Positions 26,700 to 36,970 of a stretch of 64,000 nucleotides of DNA are shown in pieces (within the stretch, counting starts at the first letter, position 1; each line of letters opens with the position of its first letter). The position numbers and the translations under genes are program-made. The stretch is from Amycolatopsis alkalitolerans (GTDB lineage: Bacteria; Actinomycetota; Actinomycetes; Mycobacteriales; Pseudonocardiaceae), in assembly GCF_006152065.1 (NCBI RefSeq), contig NZ_VDFW01000025.1, forward strand, positions 1 to 64,000. Reading direction: 5' to 3'. The notes beneath the pieces are model-generated. The model saw only the letters and a list, made by a program, of their open reading frames with translations, had not been told where the DNA came from and ran no database searches.

Positions 26700-27131
26700 C
26701 GCCGAGTCCGACTCGGCGACCCAGCTGATCCCGCGTTCGGCGCCGCGCTCGCGCAGCCCGCCGGCGGCTCCGGCGAGCAGGCGGCCGCCGTGCCCGCGGC
26801 GGCCCCAGCGTGGTTCGACGAGGATCGTGGCGATCAGGCCGGTGCGGTCCGCGTCCTCGGGGAGTTCGCCCGAGGCGTTCGCGATCTCTTCGTCCGGCGC
26901 CGGCCCGGCCACGCAGAAGCCGACCGCGAACTCGCCCTCGGTCGCGAGGTAGACGGTGGTTTCCGGATGCGCGATCGCCTCGGCCCACCGCTGTTCGGCG
27001 TTCCCTTCGAGCGTGGCCAGCGCCTGCTCGCCGAGCAGTTCGGCATAGGCGGTACGCCAGGTGACGTGCTGGATACGGGCGATCTCCGGGGCGTCCGCGG
27101 CGACGGCGGCACGGACTCGGGCGGTGCTCAT
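26574..27131 (-). CDS. GNAT family N-acetyltransferase
   Basis: A 185-residue acetyltransferase. The acetyl-CoA-binding loop is seen as RWGRRGHGGRLLAGAAGGLR, preceded by LIATILVEP, and the C-terminal beta bulge SLSFFRRAGWRPDG. The N-terminal VRAAVAADAPEIARIQHVTW is typical of single-domain GNATs acting on small amines or protein N-termini. The transcript appears leaderless, with TACGTT six bases before the ATG. Its 3' 126 nt overlap the convergent GT87 gene. Substrate unknown. Confidence 0.87.
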   Translation of the reverse strand: MSTARVRAAVAADAPEIARIQHVTWRTAYAELLGEQALATLEGNAEQRWAEAIAHPETTVYLATEGEFAVGFCVAGPAPDEEIANASGELPEDADRTGLIATILVEPRWGRRGHGGRLLAGAAGGLRERGAERGISWVAESDSASLSFFRRAGWRPDGTVRTLDTGERRLRELRLTGDLEIELVG

Positions 27132-27137
27132 GCCTGG

Positions 27138-27143
27138 AACGTA
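27138..27143 (-). promoter_or_regulatory. -10 box, leaderless promoter of GNAT gene
   Basis: TACGTT, six bases, then ATG at 27131. Confidence 0.45.
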
Positions 27144-27149
27144 CCCGCA

Positions 27150-27206
27150 GTGCCGTGAGGGGGTCCCTCACGGCACATAAGGGCATGAGGGGGTCCCTCA
27201 CGGCAC
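27150..27206. repeat. REP-like palindrome with partial second copy
   Basis: GTGCCGTGAGGG-GGT-CCCTCACGGCAC (27150-27176) is a perfect 12-bp inverted repeat. A second copy at 27183-27206 has a degraded left arm (GCATGAGGG) but the identical right arm. It lies between divergently transcribed genes, so it is not a simple terminator. Confidence 0.8.
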
Positions 27207-27247
27207 GCTGCGCGTTTTGTCGGTGGGTGCTGGCACGATGTCGCTCG

Positions 27248-28450
27248 ATGAGCACGATGAGCATCGCGGTGGCGCGCCGGATCGCGCTGGCCGCGCAGGG
27301 TTTCGCGGATGCGCGGCCGGACGTGGCGACCAGGCGGCACCTGCGCCGGGTGCTGTCCCGCACGCGACTGCTCCAGCTGGACTCGGTGAACGTCGCCGTG
27401 CGGGCGCACTACGCGCCACTGTTCTCGCGGCTGGGCGCATACGACCGCACGCTGATCGACGAGGCCGCCTGGACGCACAGCGCCCGCAAGCCGCGGTTGC
27501 TCGTGGAGACGTGGGCGCACGAGGCGAGCCTGATCCCGGTCGAGGACTGGCCGCTGCTGCGGTCGGGGGCGAAGCGGGCCGGATGGTGGCGGAACTACGC
27601 GCGGCTGGCCGGCAAGTCCCCGGGCCTGGTCGACGACATCCTCGCGGTGGTCAAGGAGGACGGGCCGATCGGCGCGGGCGGGATCGAGCGCGCCGTGGTG
27701 GGGGAGTCGAAGCGCACGCCAGGGCCGTGGTGGGACCGGTCCGAGGTGAAGAAGGTCTGCGAATGGCTGTTCGGCATGGGACAGCTGACGACCGGGACCA
27801 GGCGGCAGTTCGAGCGGCTGTACGACCTGACCGAGCGCGTGGTCCCGGCCAAGATCCTCGCGCGGCGCGTGTCGCCGGAGGAGGGGGCGCGGGAGCTGAT
27901 CACCCGCTCGGTCGCGGCGCTGGGCGTGGCGACGGAGCCGGACCTGCGCGACTACTACCGCCTCGGGCCGGACGTGAGCCATCAGGCGGTCGCTGAGCTG
28001 GTGGAGTCGGGGGTGCTGGAGCCGGTCCGGGTGCGCACCTGGCGGTCCCCGGCGTACCGGTTCTCCGGCGCGCGGGTGCCGCGGAAGGTCACCGGCCGGG
28101 CGCTGCTGTGCCCCTTCGATCCGCTGATCTGGGAACGCGCCCGCACGGAGCGGCTGTTCGACTTCCGCTACCGCATCGAGATCTACGTGCCCGAGGCCAA
28201 GCGCGAGTACGGCTACTACGTGTTCCCCTTCCTGCTCGACGGTGAGCTTGTCGCGCGCGTGGACCTCAAGGCCGATCGCGAGGCGGGGGTGCTGCGGGTC
28301 CAGGGCGCCTTCGCCGAGCCGGAGGTCGACGAGACGCGCGTGGCCGCGGAACTGGCCGCCGAACTGCGGCTGATGGCCGGGTGGCTGAGCCTCGACGGCG
28401 TGCGGGTCGGGGAGCGGGGTGATCTGGCCGCGAAGCTACGGCGGGCATGA
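27248..28450 (+). CDS. AlkZ/YcaQ-type winged helix DNA glycosylase
   Basis: A 400-residue protein of the winged-helix HTH_42 family (YcaQ/AlkZ). The catalytic Q-x-D motif is present as LLQLDSVNVAVRAHYAPLFS near residue 40; in AlkZ enzymes this glutamine and aspartate position the water that cleaves N-glycosidic bonds at DNA interstrand crosslinks or alkylated bases. Tandem winged-helix regions follow (residues ~150-260), then the beta-barrel around LLCPFDPLIWERARTERLFD. Such genes protect against crosslinking natural products or general alkylation. No biosynthetic cluster is visible here. The ATG at 27248 is the first in-family methionine; a strong hairpin terminator follows the stop. Confidence 0.87.
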   Translation: MSTMSIAVARRIALAAQGFADARPDVATRRHLRRVLSRTRLLQLDSVNVAVRAHYAPLFSRLGAYDRTLIDEAAWTHSARKPRLLVETWAHEASLIPVEDWPLLRSGAKRAGWWRNYARLAGKSPGLVDDILAVVKEDGPIGAGGIERAVVGESKRTPGPWWDRSEVKKVCEWLFGMGQLTTGTRRQFERLYDLTERVVPAKILARRVSPEEGARELITRSVAALGVATEPDLRDYYRLGPDVSHQAVAELVESGVLEPVRVRTWRSPAYRFSGARVPRKVTGRALLCPFDPLIWERARTERLFDFRYRIEIYVPEAKREYGYYVFPFLLDGELVARVDLKADREAGVLRVQGAFAEPEVDETRVAAELAAELRLMAGWLSLDGVRVGERGDLAAKLRRA

Positions 28451-28482
28451 GCGAGGGGGCGCCCGGCCGGGCGCCCCCTCGC
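28451..28482. terminator. Bidirectional hairpin terminator
   Basis: GCGAGGGGGCGCCC and GGGCGCCCCCTCGC form a perfect 14-bp stem around GGCC, between the convergent ends of the AlkZ-like gene (28450) and the DUF4097 gene (28500). Confidence 0.85.
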
Positions 28483-28499
28483 ATCCCCCTGATACCGCG

Positions 28500-29405
28500 C
28501 TACTGGGTGGCGCGGGTGAGTACCGCCGCGCCCGTTCCCGTCCGCGCGCGGATGGTCAGCGGCACCTCGCCTTCCGGCGGTTCCAGCCCGACCTCCAGTT
28601 CGCTGGACACCTTGCCGGAACCCGAAGTCAGGTCCACCTCGGCGGTCACCCCCGGCCGCACCCCGACCCGGATCTCCCCGGATCCGGTGATCAGCTCCAG
28701 CGAACCGCTCGCCGCCTCGGCCACCGAAAGGTCGCCGCTGCCGCTGCGGGCCATGATTTCGCCCGAAGCCGCGCCGAGCCAGACATCCGCGGTGCCCGTC
28801 ACGAGCGTGGCCGTACCGGCGAGCGAAGACGCCTCCACGTCACCGCTGCCCGTCCGAAGCTGCAGCCCGGCCAGCGTCGGTCCCAGCCGGATCGCGCCGG
28901 AACCGGTGCGCACGGTCACGGCTCCGTCGGCCCGGTCGAGCGTGACGTCGCCGGACCCGGTCAGCACGTCCGCGCGCCCGCAGGCCCCGCTGACCTTCAC
29001 CTCGGCCGACCCGGCCCGGATCTCGAGCGAAGAGCCCGCCGGCGCGGTGACCTTCACCGCGAGCGGAATGTTCCGCAGTGGCAAGGCTTTCGGCGCGCGC
29101 ACGACCAGCCGCTTGCCGGTCTGCTCGATCCGCGTCTGCTCGACCGCCTCGGCGGGGCTGCCCGCCAGCTCCGCGCCGAGTTGATCGCCGAACCGCTCGC
29201 TCACCCAGTTCAGCACGCTCGCCACACCCTGCGCCCACGGCTCACCGGCCTGCGGATCGTGCCGCACTTCGACGAACGCCTCCTGACCCCCGTCCGTCAG
29301 CTCGACCTCGATCTTCCCGAGCGTGATGCTGATATCCAGATCCTGCGGACCTTCCGCGGTGTAGGTCTCCGTGCGGATCAGGTCGTCCCCTCCTGGCTCG
29401 GCCAT
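28500..29405 (-). CDS. DUF4097 beta-strand repeat protein
   Basis: A 301-residue protein dominated by short beta repeats: ALPLRNIPLAVKVTAPAGSS opens a series of units such as ADVLTGSGDVTLDRADGAVT and LRTGSGDVEASSLAGTATLV, each with the GSG(D/A) turn typical of DUF4097/adhesin-like right-handed beta solenoids. The N-terminus (IRTETYTAEGPQDLDISITL) has no signal peptide or membrane helix, so it is predicted to be cytoplasmic. It begins three bases after the stop of the ribbon-helix-helix gene, with GGAGGGAT inside that gene serving as ribosome binding site. Function unknown; the pairing with a HicB-like regulator is its most informative feature. Confidence 0.85.
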   Translation of the reverse strand: MAEPGGDDLIRTETYTAEGPQDLDISITLGKIEVELTDGGQEAFVEVRHDPQAGEPWAQGVASVLNWVSERFGDQLGAELAGSPAEAVEQTRIEQTGKRLVVRAPKALPLRNIPLAVKVTAPAGSSLEIRAGSAEVKVSGACGRADVLTGSGDVTLDRADGAVTVRTGSGAIRLGPTLAGLQLRTGSGDVEASSLAGTATLVTGTADVWLGAASGEIMARSGSGDLSVAEAASGSLELITGSGEIRVGVRPGVTAEVDLTSGSGKVSSELEVGLEPPEGEVPLTIRARTGTGAAVLTRATQ

Positions 29406-29408
29406 CTG

Positions 29409-29933
29409 CTATCCCTCCACCCAGCCATGCAGGTGCGAGCCGGTCTGCTTGCCCGGCTTCGGCCTGCTCTTCCAATCCCCGTGCAGCTGCCCCGCGCCGT
29501 GCAACGCGCCCTGCACCGCCTGCGAGATGAACGTGTTGAGCGAGACCCCCTGCGCGGCCGCGGCCTGTTCGGCCTGGCCCTTGATCTGCTCGACCATCCG
29601 CAGCGTCATCCGCGTGATGTTGTCGCTGCCCTCACCCTGTCCGGGCGGTGGCGGCGGGGGAGGCGGCGGCGGCGTGGGCCGCTCCGCGGTGCCTGTTCCG
29701 GTGACCACGACCCGCACGTCGCGGCCGTCGAGGCGCACCTCGACGACCTGGTCGGCCAGCTGTGTCGTGACTTCGGCGGCCAGATCGGACAGCGCGTTCA
29801 TGAGCGCCAGCCGGACCGCCGGTTCCAGCGCCGCCGAGAGCACCGCCGCGGCCCGCCGGGTCTGTTCGTCCCCTGCGGACGCCGTCGCGGTGAGGTCCTC
29901 GCGGAGGCTCGTGATGTACGGCGACAAATCCAT
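29409..29933 (-). CDS. HicB-like ribbon-helix-helix protein
   Basis: A 174-residue protein. Residues ~1-85 form a domain (MDLSPYITSLREDLTATAS and VVEVRLDGRDVRVVVTGTG), then a run of ten prolines, and the C-terminal part holds a ribbon-helix-helix-like segment RMTLRMVEQIKGQAEQAAAA followed by GVSLNTFISQAVQGAL. This resembles HicB/Arc-type antitoxins, but there is no HicA toxin gene: the partner is the DUF4097 gene. The promoter region is packed with inverted repeats (29933-29963), consistent with autoregulation. Start ATG 29933 is six bases from a CATAGT -10 box. Confidence 0.75.
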   Translation of the reverse strand: MDLSPYITSLREDLTATASAGDEQTRRAAAVLSAALEPAVRLALMNALSDLAAEVTTQLADQVVEVRLDGRDVRVVVTGTGTAERPTPPPPPPPPPPGQGEGSDNITRMTLRMVEQIKGQAEQAAAAQGVSLNTFISQAVQGALHGAGQLHGDWKSRPKPGKQTGSHLHGWVEG

Positions 29934-29968
29934 GACACCACTATGACGTCAAGTGTGGTGTCAGTCAA
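29933..29968 (-). promoter_or_regulatory. Promoter and palindromic operator of the HicB-like operon
   Basis: On the minus strand TTGACT (29968-29963), 17 bases, CATAGT (29945-29940), six bases, then ATG. TGACACCAC (29933-29941) and GTGGTGTCA (29955-29963) are perfect inverted repeats that span the spacer and -10, and TGACGTCA (29944-29951) is a palindrome at their centre. Confidence 0.65.
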
Positions 29969-30051
29969 GACGTCACGTGGCGCCTCCCCGACGGGCGGGC
30001 CGGCGGCGGTTACGCTGCCCAAGCCGGAAAAAGAGGGGAAGGAGCGCGAAC

Positions 30052-30804
30052 GTGGCCGAGACCGTTTCGCCGAAGGTGCAGTTGATCGCGAAGACGGAGT
30101 TCTTCCCGCCGGAGGACGTGCCGTGGTCCACCGACGCCGACGGCGGCGAGGCGCTGGCCGAGTTCGCCGGCCGGGCCTGCTACCAGTCGTGGAAGAAGCC
30201 CAACCCCAAGACGGCCACGAACGCCGGCTACATCGACCACATCATCGAGGTCGGGCACCTGTCGGTGCTCGAGCACGGTTCGGTGACCTTCTACATCACC
30301 GGCCTCTCGCGGTCGCTGACCCACGAGCTGATCCGGCACCGCCACTTCTCGTACTCGCAGCTTTCCCAGCGCTACGTGCCCGAGCGGGACGCCGCCTTCG
30401 TCGAACCGGACGTGATCGCGAACGACCCGGCGCTGCACGAGAAGTTCCTCGCCGCCGCGCAGGCGAGCGTCGAGGCCTACAACGAACTGCTCGCCGGGCT
30501 CGAGGACAAGTTCGCCGACGCGCCGAGTGCGACGCTGCGCCGCAAGCAGGCCCGCCAGGCCGCCCGGTCGGTGCTGCCCAACGCCACCGAAACCCGCATC
30601 GTCGTCACCGGCAACTACCGCGCCTGGCGCCATTTCATCGCGATGCGCGCGACCGAGCACGCCGACGTCGAGATCCGCGCGCTCGCTGTGGAATGCCTGC
30701 GGCAGCTGCAAAAGGCCGCCGGGAACGTGTTCGCCGACTTCACCGTTTCGACCCTCCCGGACGGCACCGAGGTCGCTTCCAGTCCGAAGGTCCTCGAGGG
30801 GTGA
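30052..30804 (+). CDS. thyX: FAD-dependent thymidylate synthase ThyX
   Basis: A 250-residue flavin-dependent thymidylate synthase making dTMP from dUMP with methylene-THF and NADPH. The signature [14 protein letters not shown] (RHRxxSxxxxSxRY) near residue 95 is intact, and FAD-binding residues are expected around [15 protein letters not shown] and the C-terminal [15 protein letters not shown] 30052 follows GGAG with eight-base spacing; a TACGCT -10 lies at 30011-30016. The thyX-dapA-rnj neighbourhood resembles that of mycobacteria, with the ACT gene, mntH and a kinase inserted here. Coupled to the ACT gene by a GTGA overlap. Confidence 0.96.
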   Translation: MAETVSPKVQLIAKTEFFPPEDVPWSTDADGGEALAEFAGRACYQSWKKPNPKTATNAGYIDHIIEVGHLSVLEHGSVTFYITGLSRSLTHELIRHRHFSYSQLSQRYVPERDAAFVEPDVIANDPALHEKFLAAAQASVEAYNELLAGLEDKFADAPSATLRRKQARQAARSVLPNATETRIVVTGNYRAWRHFIAMRATEHADVEIRALAVECLRQLQKAAGNVFADFTVSTLPDGTEVASSPKVLEG

Positions 30805-31199
30805 AACGGCTCGCGATCGACGTCCAGCCGGAGGAGTACGCCGTCGCCCGGCTGGACCCGGATGCCGCGGTTCCCGAAGAACTTCTCGCGCCCGGCCGCG
30901 GCGGGCTGGTGTCGGTGACGCGCACGGCCGCCGAGCTGTCGGTGATCTGTGCCGCCGACTTCGCGCCGGCGAGCGCGAGGGTGGAGGCCGGCTGGCGGCT
31001 GCTCACCGTGCGGGGCCCGCTCGCGTTCACGCTCACCGGCATCATCGCCGCCCTGGCCAACGAACTCGCCTCCGCCGGGGTCGCGCTCGTCACGCTCTCC
31101 ACCTTCGACACCGATCACGTCCTGGTGAAGCAGGCGGACCTGGGCCGCGCCGTCGAGGCGCTCACCGCCGCCGGGCACGAGGTGCATCTCCCGTCCTGA
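30801..31199 (+). CDS. ACT domain protein
   Basis: A 132-residue cytoplasmic protein with two small ACT-like units; the C-terminal one is recognisable as [20 protein letters not shown] followed by [23 protein letters not shown] domains bind amino acids or similar ligands. Its GTG overlaps the thyX stop by four bases, so it is co-translated. Function is not known; the domain suggests ligand sensing. Confidence 0.78.
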   Translation: MKRLAIDVQPEEYAVARLDPDAAVPEELLAPGRGGLVSVTRTAAELSVICAADFAPASARVEAGWRLLTVRGPLAFTLTGIIAALANELASAGVALVTLSTFDTDHVLVKQADLGRAVEALTAAGHEVHLPS

Positions 31200-31237
31200 T
31201 CCGGGTACCCGGATTGGTAACCCACGTCTCAGGAGAC

Positions 31238-31278
31238 TTGAACCTCGAAGTTCGGCACGCCTAAACTTCGGATTAGGC
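31238..31278 (+). promoter_or_regulatory. mntH promoter with metal-regulator-like operator
   Basis: TTGAAC (31238-31243), 18 bases, TAAACT (31262-31267) forms a promoter. GCCTAA (31259-31264) and TTAGGC (31273-31278) form an inverted repeat over the -10, resembling half-sites of DtxR/MntR-type operators. CGAAGTT (31246-31252) and AACTTCG (31264-31270) form a second inverted repeat. Confidence 0.5.
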
Positions 31279-31294
31279 GGCGAGAGGTGGCGGT

Positions 31295-32533
31295 ATGGCC
31301 CTGGCGGAGACGGTCGGTCCCAAACTCGCCCGGATGCGGGCCGGTTCCGTCCTGCTCGGCCCGGCGTTCGTCGCGGCCATCGCCTACGTCGACCCGGGCA
31401 ACGTCGCGTCGAACATCAGCGCCGGCGCCCAGTACGGGTACCTGCTGGTCTGGGTGATCGTGGCGGCGAACCTGATGGCCGCGCTCGTCCAGTACCTCTC
31501 GGCGAAACTCGGCCTGGTCACCGGCATGTCGCTGCCGGAAGCCGTCCGCGAGCGCATGCCGCGCGGCGCCCGGCTGGCCTACTGGGGGCAGGCCGAACTG
31601 GTCGCGATCGCGACCGACCTGGCCGAGGTCGTCGGCGGCGCGATCGCGCTGAACCTGCTGTTCGACCTGCCCCTGCTGGCCGGGGGCGTGATCACCGGCA
31701 TCGTGTCGATGGCCCTGCTGCTCGTGCAGGACCGGCGCGGCCAGCGGCCGTTCGAACGGGTCGTCACGGGCCTGCTGGCGATCATCGCGATCGGCTTCCT
31801 CGCGAGCGTGTTCGTCGAACCCCCTTCGGGATCCGGGACCCTCGGCGGGCTGGTCCCGCGGTTCGACGGAGCCGGGAGCGTCCTGCTCGCCGCCGCGATG
31901 CTCGGCGCGACCGTGATGCCGCACGCGGTGTACCTGCACTCCGGCCTTGCGCGCGACCGCCACGGGCGTCAGCGGGGGAGCGGTCTTTCGCGGCTCCTGC
32001 GCGCGACGCGCATCGACGTCGGGCTCGCGATGGTGCTCGCGGGTGCGGTCAATCTCTCGATGGTGCTGCTGGCGGCGACGATCCTGCGCGGCCGCGGCGA
32101 CGTGGACTCGATCGCCGGGGCGCATGCCGCGATCGGGCAGATGCTCGGCGGCGCGGTCGCGCTGCTGTTCGCGATCGGGCTGCTCGCCTCGGGCCTGGCG
32201 TCCACTTCGGTCGGTGCCTACGCGGGCGCGATGATCATGCAGGGCCTGCTGCGCAAGCGGATCCCGTTGCTGCTGCGGCGGTTGATCACGCTCACGCCGG
32301 CGATCGCGGTGCTCGCGGCCGGGGCCGACCCGTCGCGCGCGCTCGTGGTGTCACAGGTGGTGCTGTCCTTCGGGATCCCGTTCGCGCTCGTCCCGCTCGT
32401 GCGCCTGACCAGCGACCGGGCGGTGATGGGCGCGCAGGCCAACCACCGGTTCACCACCGCGCTGGCGTGGGCGATCGCCGGTGTGATCATCGTGCTCAAC
32501 ATCGCGCTGGTCTACCTCACGTTCGCGGGCTGA
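31295..32533 (+). CDS. mntH: Nramp family divalent metal transporter
   Basis: A 412-residue proton-coupled Mn2+/Fe2+ importer with about 11 helices. The metal-binding helix 1 motif is AIAYVDPGNVASNI (DPGN) and helix 6 is LGATVMPHAVYLHSGL (MPH), both hallmark Nramp sites; helix 3-4 has QAELVAIATDLAEVVGGA. It imports manganese, used by oxidative-stress enzymes. A promoter with two overlapping inverted repeats lies just upstream, consistent with repression by a metal-sensing DtxR/MntR-type protein, though none is in this window. No other metal-handling gene is adjacent. Confidence 0.94.
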   Translation: MALAETVGPKLARMRAGSVLLGPAFVAAIAYVDPGNVASNISAGAQYGYLLVWVIVAANLMAALVQYLSAKLGLVTGMSLPEAVRERMPRGARLAYWGQAELVAIATDLAEVVGGAIALNLLFDLPLLAGGVITGIVSMALLLVQDRRGQRPFERVVTGLLAIIAIGFLASVFVEPPSGSGTLGGLVPRFDGAGSVLLAAAMLGATVMPHAVYLHSGLARDRHGRQRGSGLSRLLRATRIDVGLAMVLAGAVNLSMVLLAATILRGRGDVDSIAGAHAAIGQMLGGAVALLFAIGLLASGLASTSVGAYAGAMIMQGLLRKRIPLLLRRLITLTPAIAVLAAGADPSRALVVSQVVLSFGIPFALVPLVRLTSDRAVMGAQANHRFTTALAWAIAGVIIVLNIALVYLTFAG

Positions 32534-32602
32534 GCGGAACCGCCGCGGCGCGGCCGGGGTCGGATTACCATCTCGCTGTCCGATCCGAGGAAAGGCCACG
32601 TC

Positions 32603-34057
32603 TTGACGCACGAGCAGACGACGCAGTCGACCCAGCCGGCCCCCCGCCTGATCGCCGGCCGGTACGCGCTGCTCGGCGAGCTCGGGCGGGGCGGGATGGG
32701 CGTCGTGTGGCGCGCCGAGGACCGGGTGATCGGGCGCCCGGTCGCGATCAAGGAGCTGCGGCTGCCCGACGGCGCCGAAGGCACCGTCCACAGCGAACGT
32801 GTGCTGCGTGAGGTGCGCACGGCCGGGCGGCTCAACGATCCGGCCGTGGTCACCGTGTTCGACGTGGTGTCCGAACAGGGCGCGACCTACATCGTGATGG
32901 AACTCGTCGAGGCGCCGACGCTCGCGGAGCTGGTGCGGCGGTCCGGTCCGCTCCCGCCCGCGCAGGTCGCCTCCATCGGGCAGCAGGTCCTCGGCGCGCT
33001 GCGGGCCGCGCACGAAGCCGGGATCGTGCACCGCGACGTCAAACCGGGCAACATCATGGTCTCGGCGAACGGCCGGGTGAAGCTCACCGACTTCGGGATC
33101 GCGCAGGCTGTGGACGATCCGCGGCTCACCACGAGCGGCATGATCATCGGCTCGCCCGCGTTCATGGCGCCGGAACGCGTCGCGGGCTCCGACGCCGTGC
33201 CCGCCTCGGATCTGTGGTCCCTGGGCGTGACGCTGTTCTTCGCGGTCGAGGGCACGCTGGCGTTCGAACGGCCCACCACCGCGGCCACCCTGCACGCGAT
33301 CGTGAACGAGGTGCCGTACCTGAGCCGGACCCAGGGCCCGCTCGCGTCGGCGATCATGGGCCTGCTGATCGCCAGCCCCGAAGCGCGGATCGCCCCCGCG
33401 CAGGCCCAGCATCTGCTCGCGATGGCGGCGAGCGGGCAGCCGACCCCTCCCGGTGGCCAGACCGCCGTATGGTCCGGACCTGCGCCCACCCGCGTCGCAC
33501 CGGCCGGGAAACGCTCGCGCAAGCCGCTGTGGATCGGCGCCGCGGTGGCCACGATCGTGGTGCTGGCCGGTGGTTTCGTACTCGGCGACCAGTGGGGCAG
33601 CCCCACCGTGGACAGCGCACTGCGCCCCACTCTCACCTACGGCGCGGGCGGGGACCTGCCGGACTTCGACAAAGGCAGCTACCCGTGCACCACGGTTCTG
33701 CTGCAGGGCCCGCAAAGCGTGCCCAAGAACTCCTGGGTCAGCTGCTCGAACCTGCACTACACGGAGCTCTACGAGACCGCCAAGACCTACGACGGCAGCG
33801 GCAGCGACGACGTCGAGGCCGAGTACCCGTCGAACCTGCCGGCGTGGGCCGAAGCCCGCTGCGCGATGACGTTCCACACCAACGCCATCCCGGGCAAGAC
33901 CGGGTTCGTCTACCGGGCGCTGATCCCCACCGGGCAGGCCTGGCGGACCAAACCGGACAGCGAGTACTCGTCCTATCCCGTGCGCGACGTCTACTGCCTG
34001 CTCACCAGGGCCGACGGGCAGGCCTGGACCGGCGCCGCGTCCAAGGGACTCAAGTAG
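32603..34057 (+). CDS. Transmembrane Ser/Thr protein kinase (PknB-like family)
   Basis: A 484-residue receptor-type kinase. The catalytic domain covers residues ~15-270: the glycine loop LGRGGMGVVW, invariant lysine in VAIKEL, catalytic loop VHRDVKPGNIMV, DFG in LTDFGIAQ, and APE as MAPERV. A transmembrane helix follows (PLWIGAAVATIVVLAGGFVL), then an extracellular domain of ~150 residues with four cysteines (e.g. SYPCTTVLL, VSCSNLHY, EARCAMTF, DVYCLLTR), probably two disulfides. No PASTA repeats are present, so the ligand differs from PknB. The TTG start follows GAAAGG with eight-base spacing. Substrates unknown; it may signal envelope state. Confidence 0.9.
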   Translation: MTHEQTTQSTQPAPRLIAGRYALLGELGRGGMGVVWRAEDRVIGRPVAIKELRLPDGAEGTVHSERVLREVRTAGRLNDPAVVTVFDVVSEQGATYIVMELVEAPTLAELVRRSGPLPPAQVASIGQQVLGALRAAHEAGIVHRDVKPGNIMVSANGRVKLTDFGIAQAVDDPRLTTSGMIIGSPAFMAPERVAGSDAVPASDLWSLGVTLFFAVEGTLAFERPTTAATLHAIVNEVPYLSRTQGPLASAIMGLLIASPEARIAPAQAQHLLAMAASGQPTPPGGQTAVWSGPAPTRVAPAGKRSRKPLWIGAAVATIVVLAGGFVLGDQWGSPTVDSALRPTLTYGAGGDLPDFDKGSYPCTTVLLQGPQSVPKNSWVSCSNLHYTELYETAKTYDGSGSDDVEAEYPSNLPAWAEARCAMTFHTNAIPGKTGFVYRALIPTGQAWRTKPDSEYSSYPVRDVYCLLTRADGQAWTGAASKGLK

Positions 34058-36903
<2,846 letters not shown>

Positions 36904-36957
36904 ATGGAGTAGCGGGCACTGCTTCCGCTGGCGCCTGGTGCCGCCGGGATTTCGTCC

Positions 36958-36963
36958 TAGCCT
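36958..36963 (+). promoter_or_regulatory. -10 box, leaderless promoter of SBP-VWA gene
   Basis: TAGCCT, seven bases, then GTG at 36971. This fixes the start inside a longer frame. Confidence 0.5.
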
Positions 36964-36970
36964 CTACCGG

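Noticed and set aside
29409-29933. Complete HicAB toxin-antitoxin system
   Set aside because: No HicA-like small toxin lies on either side; only the HicB-like half is present.
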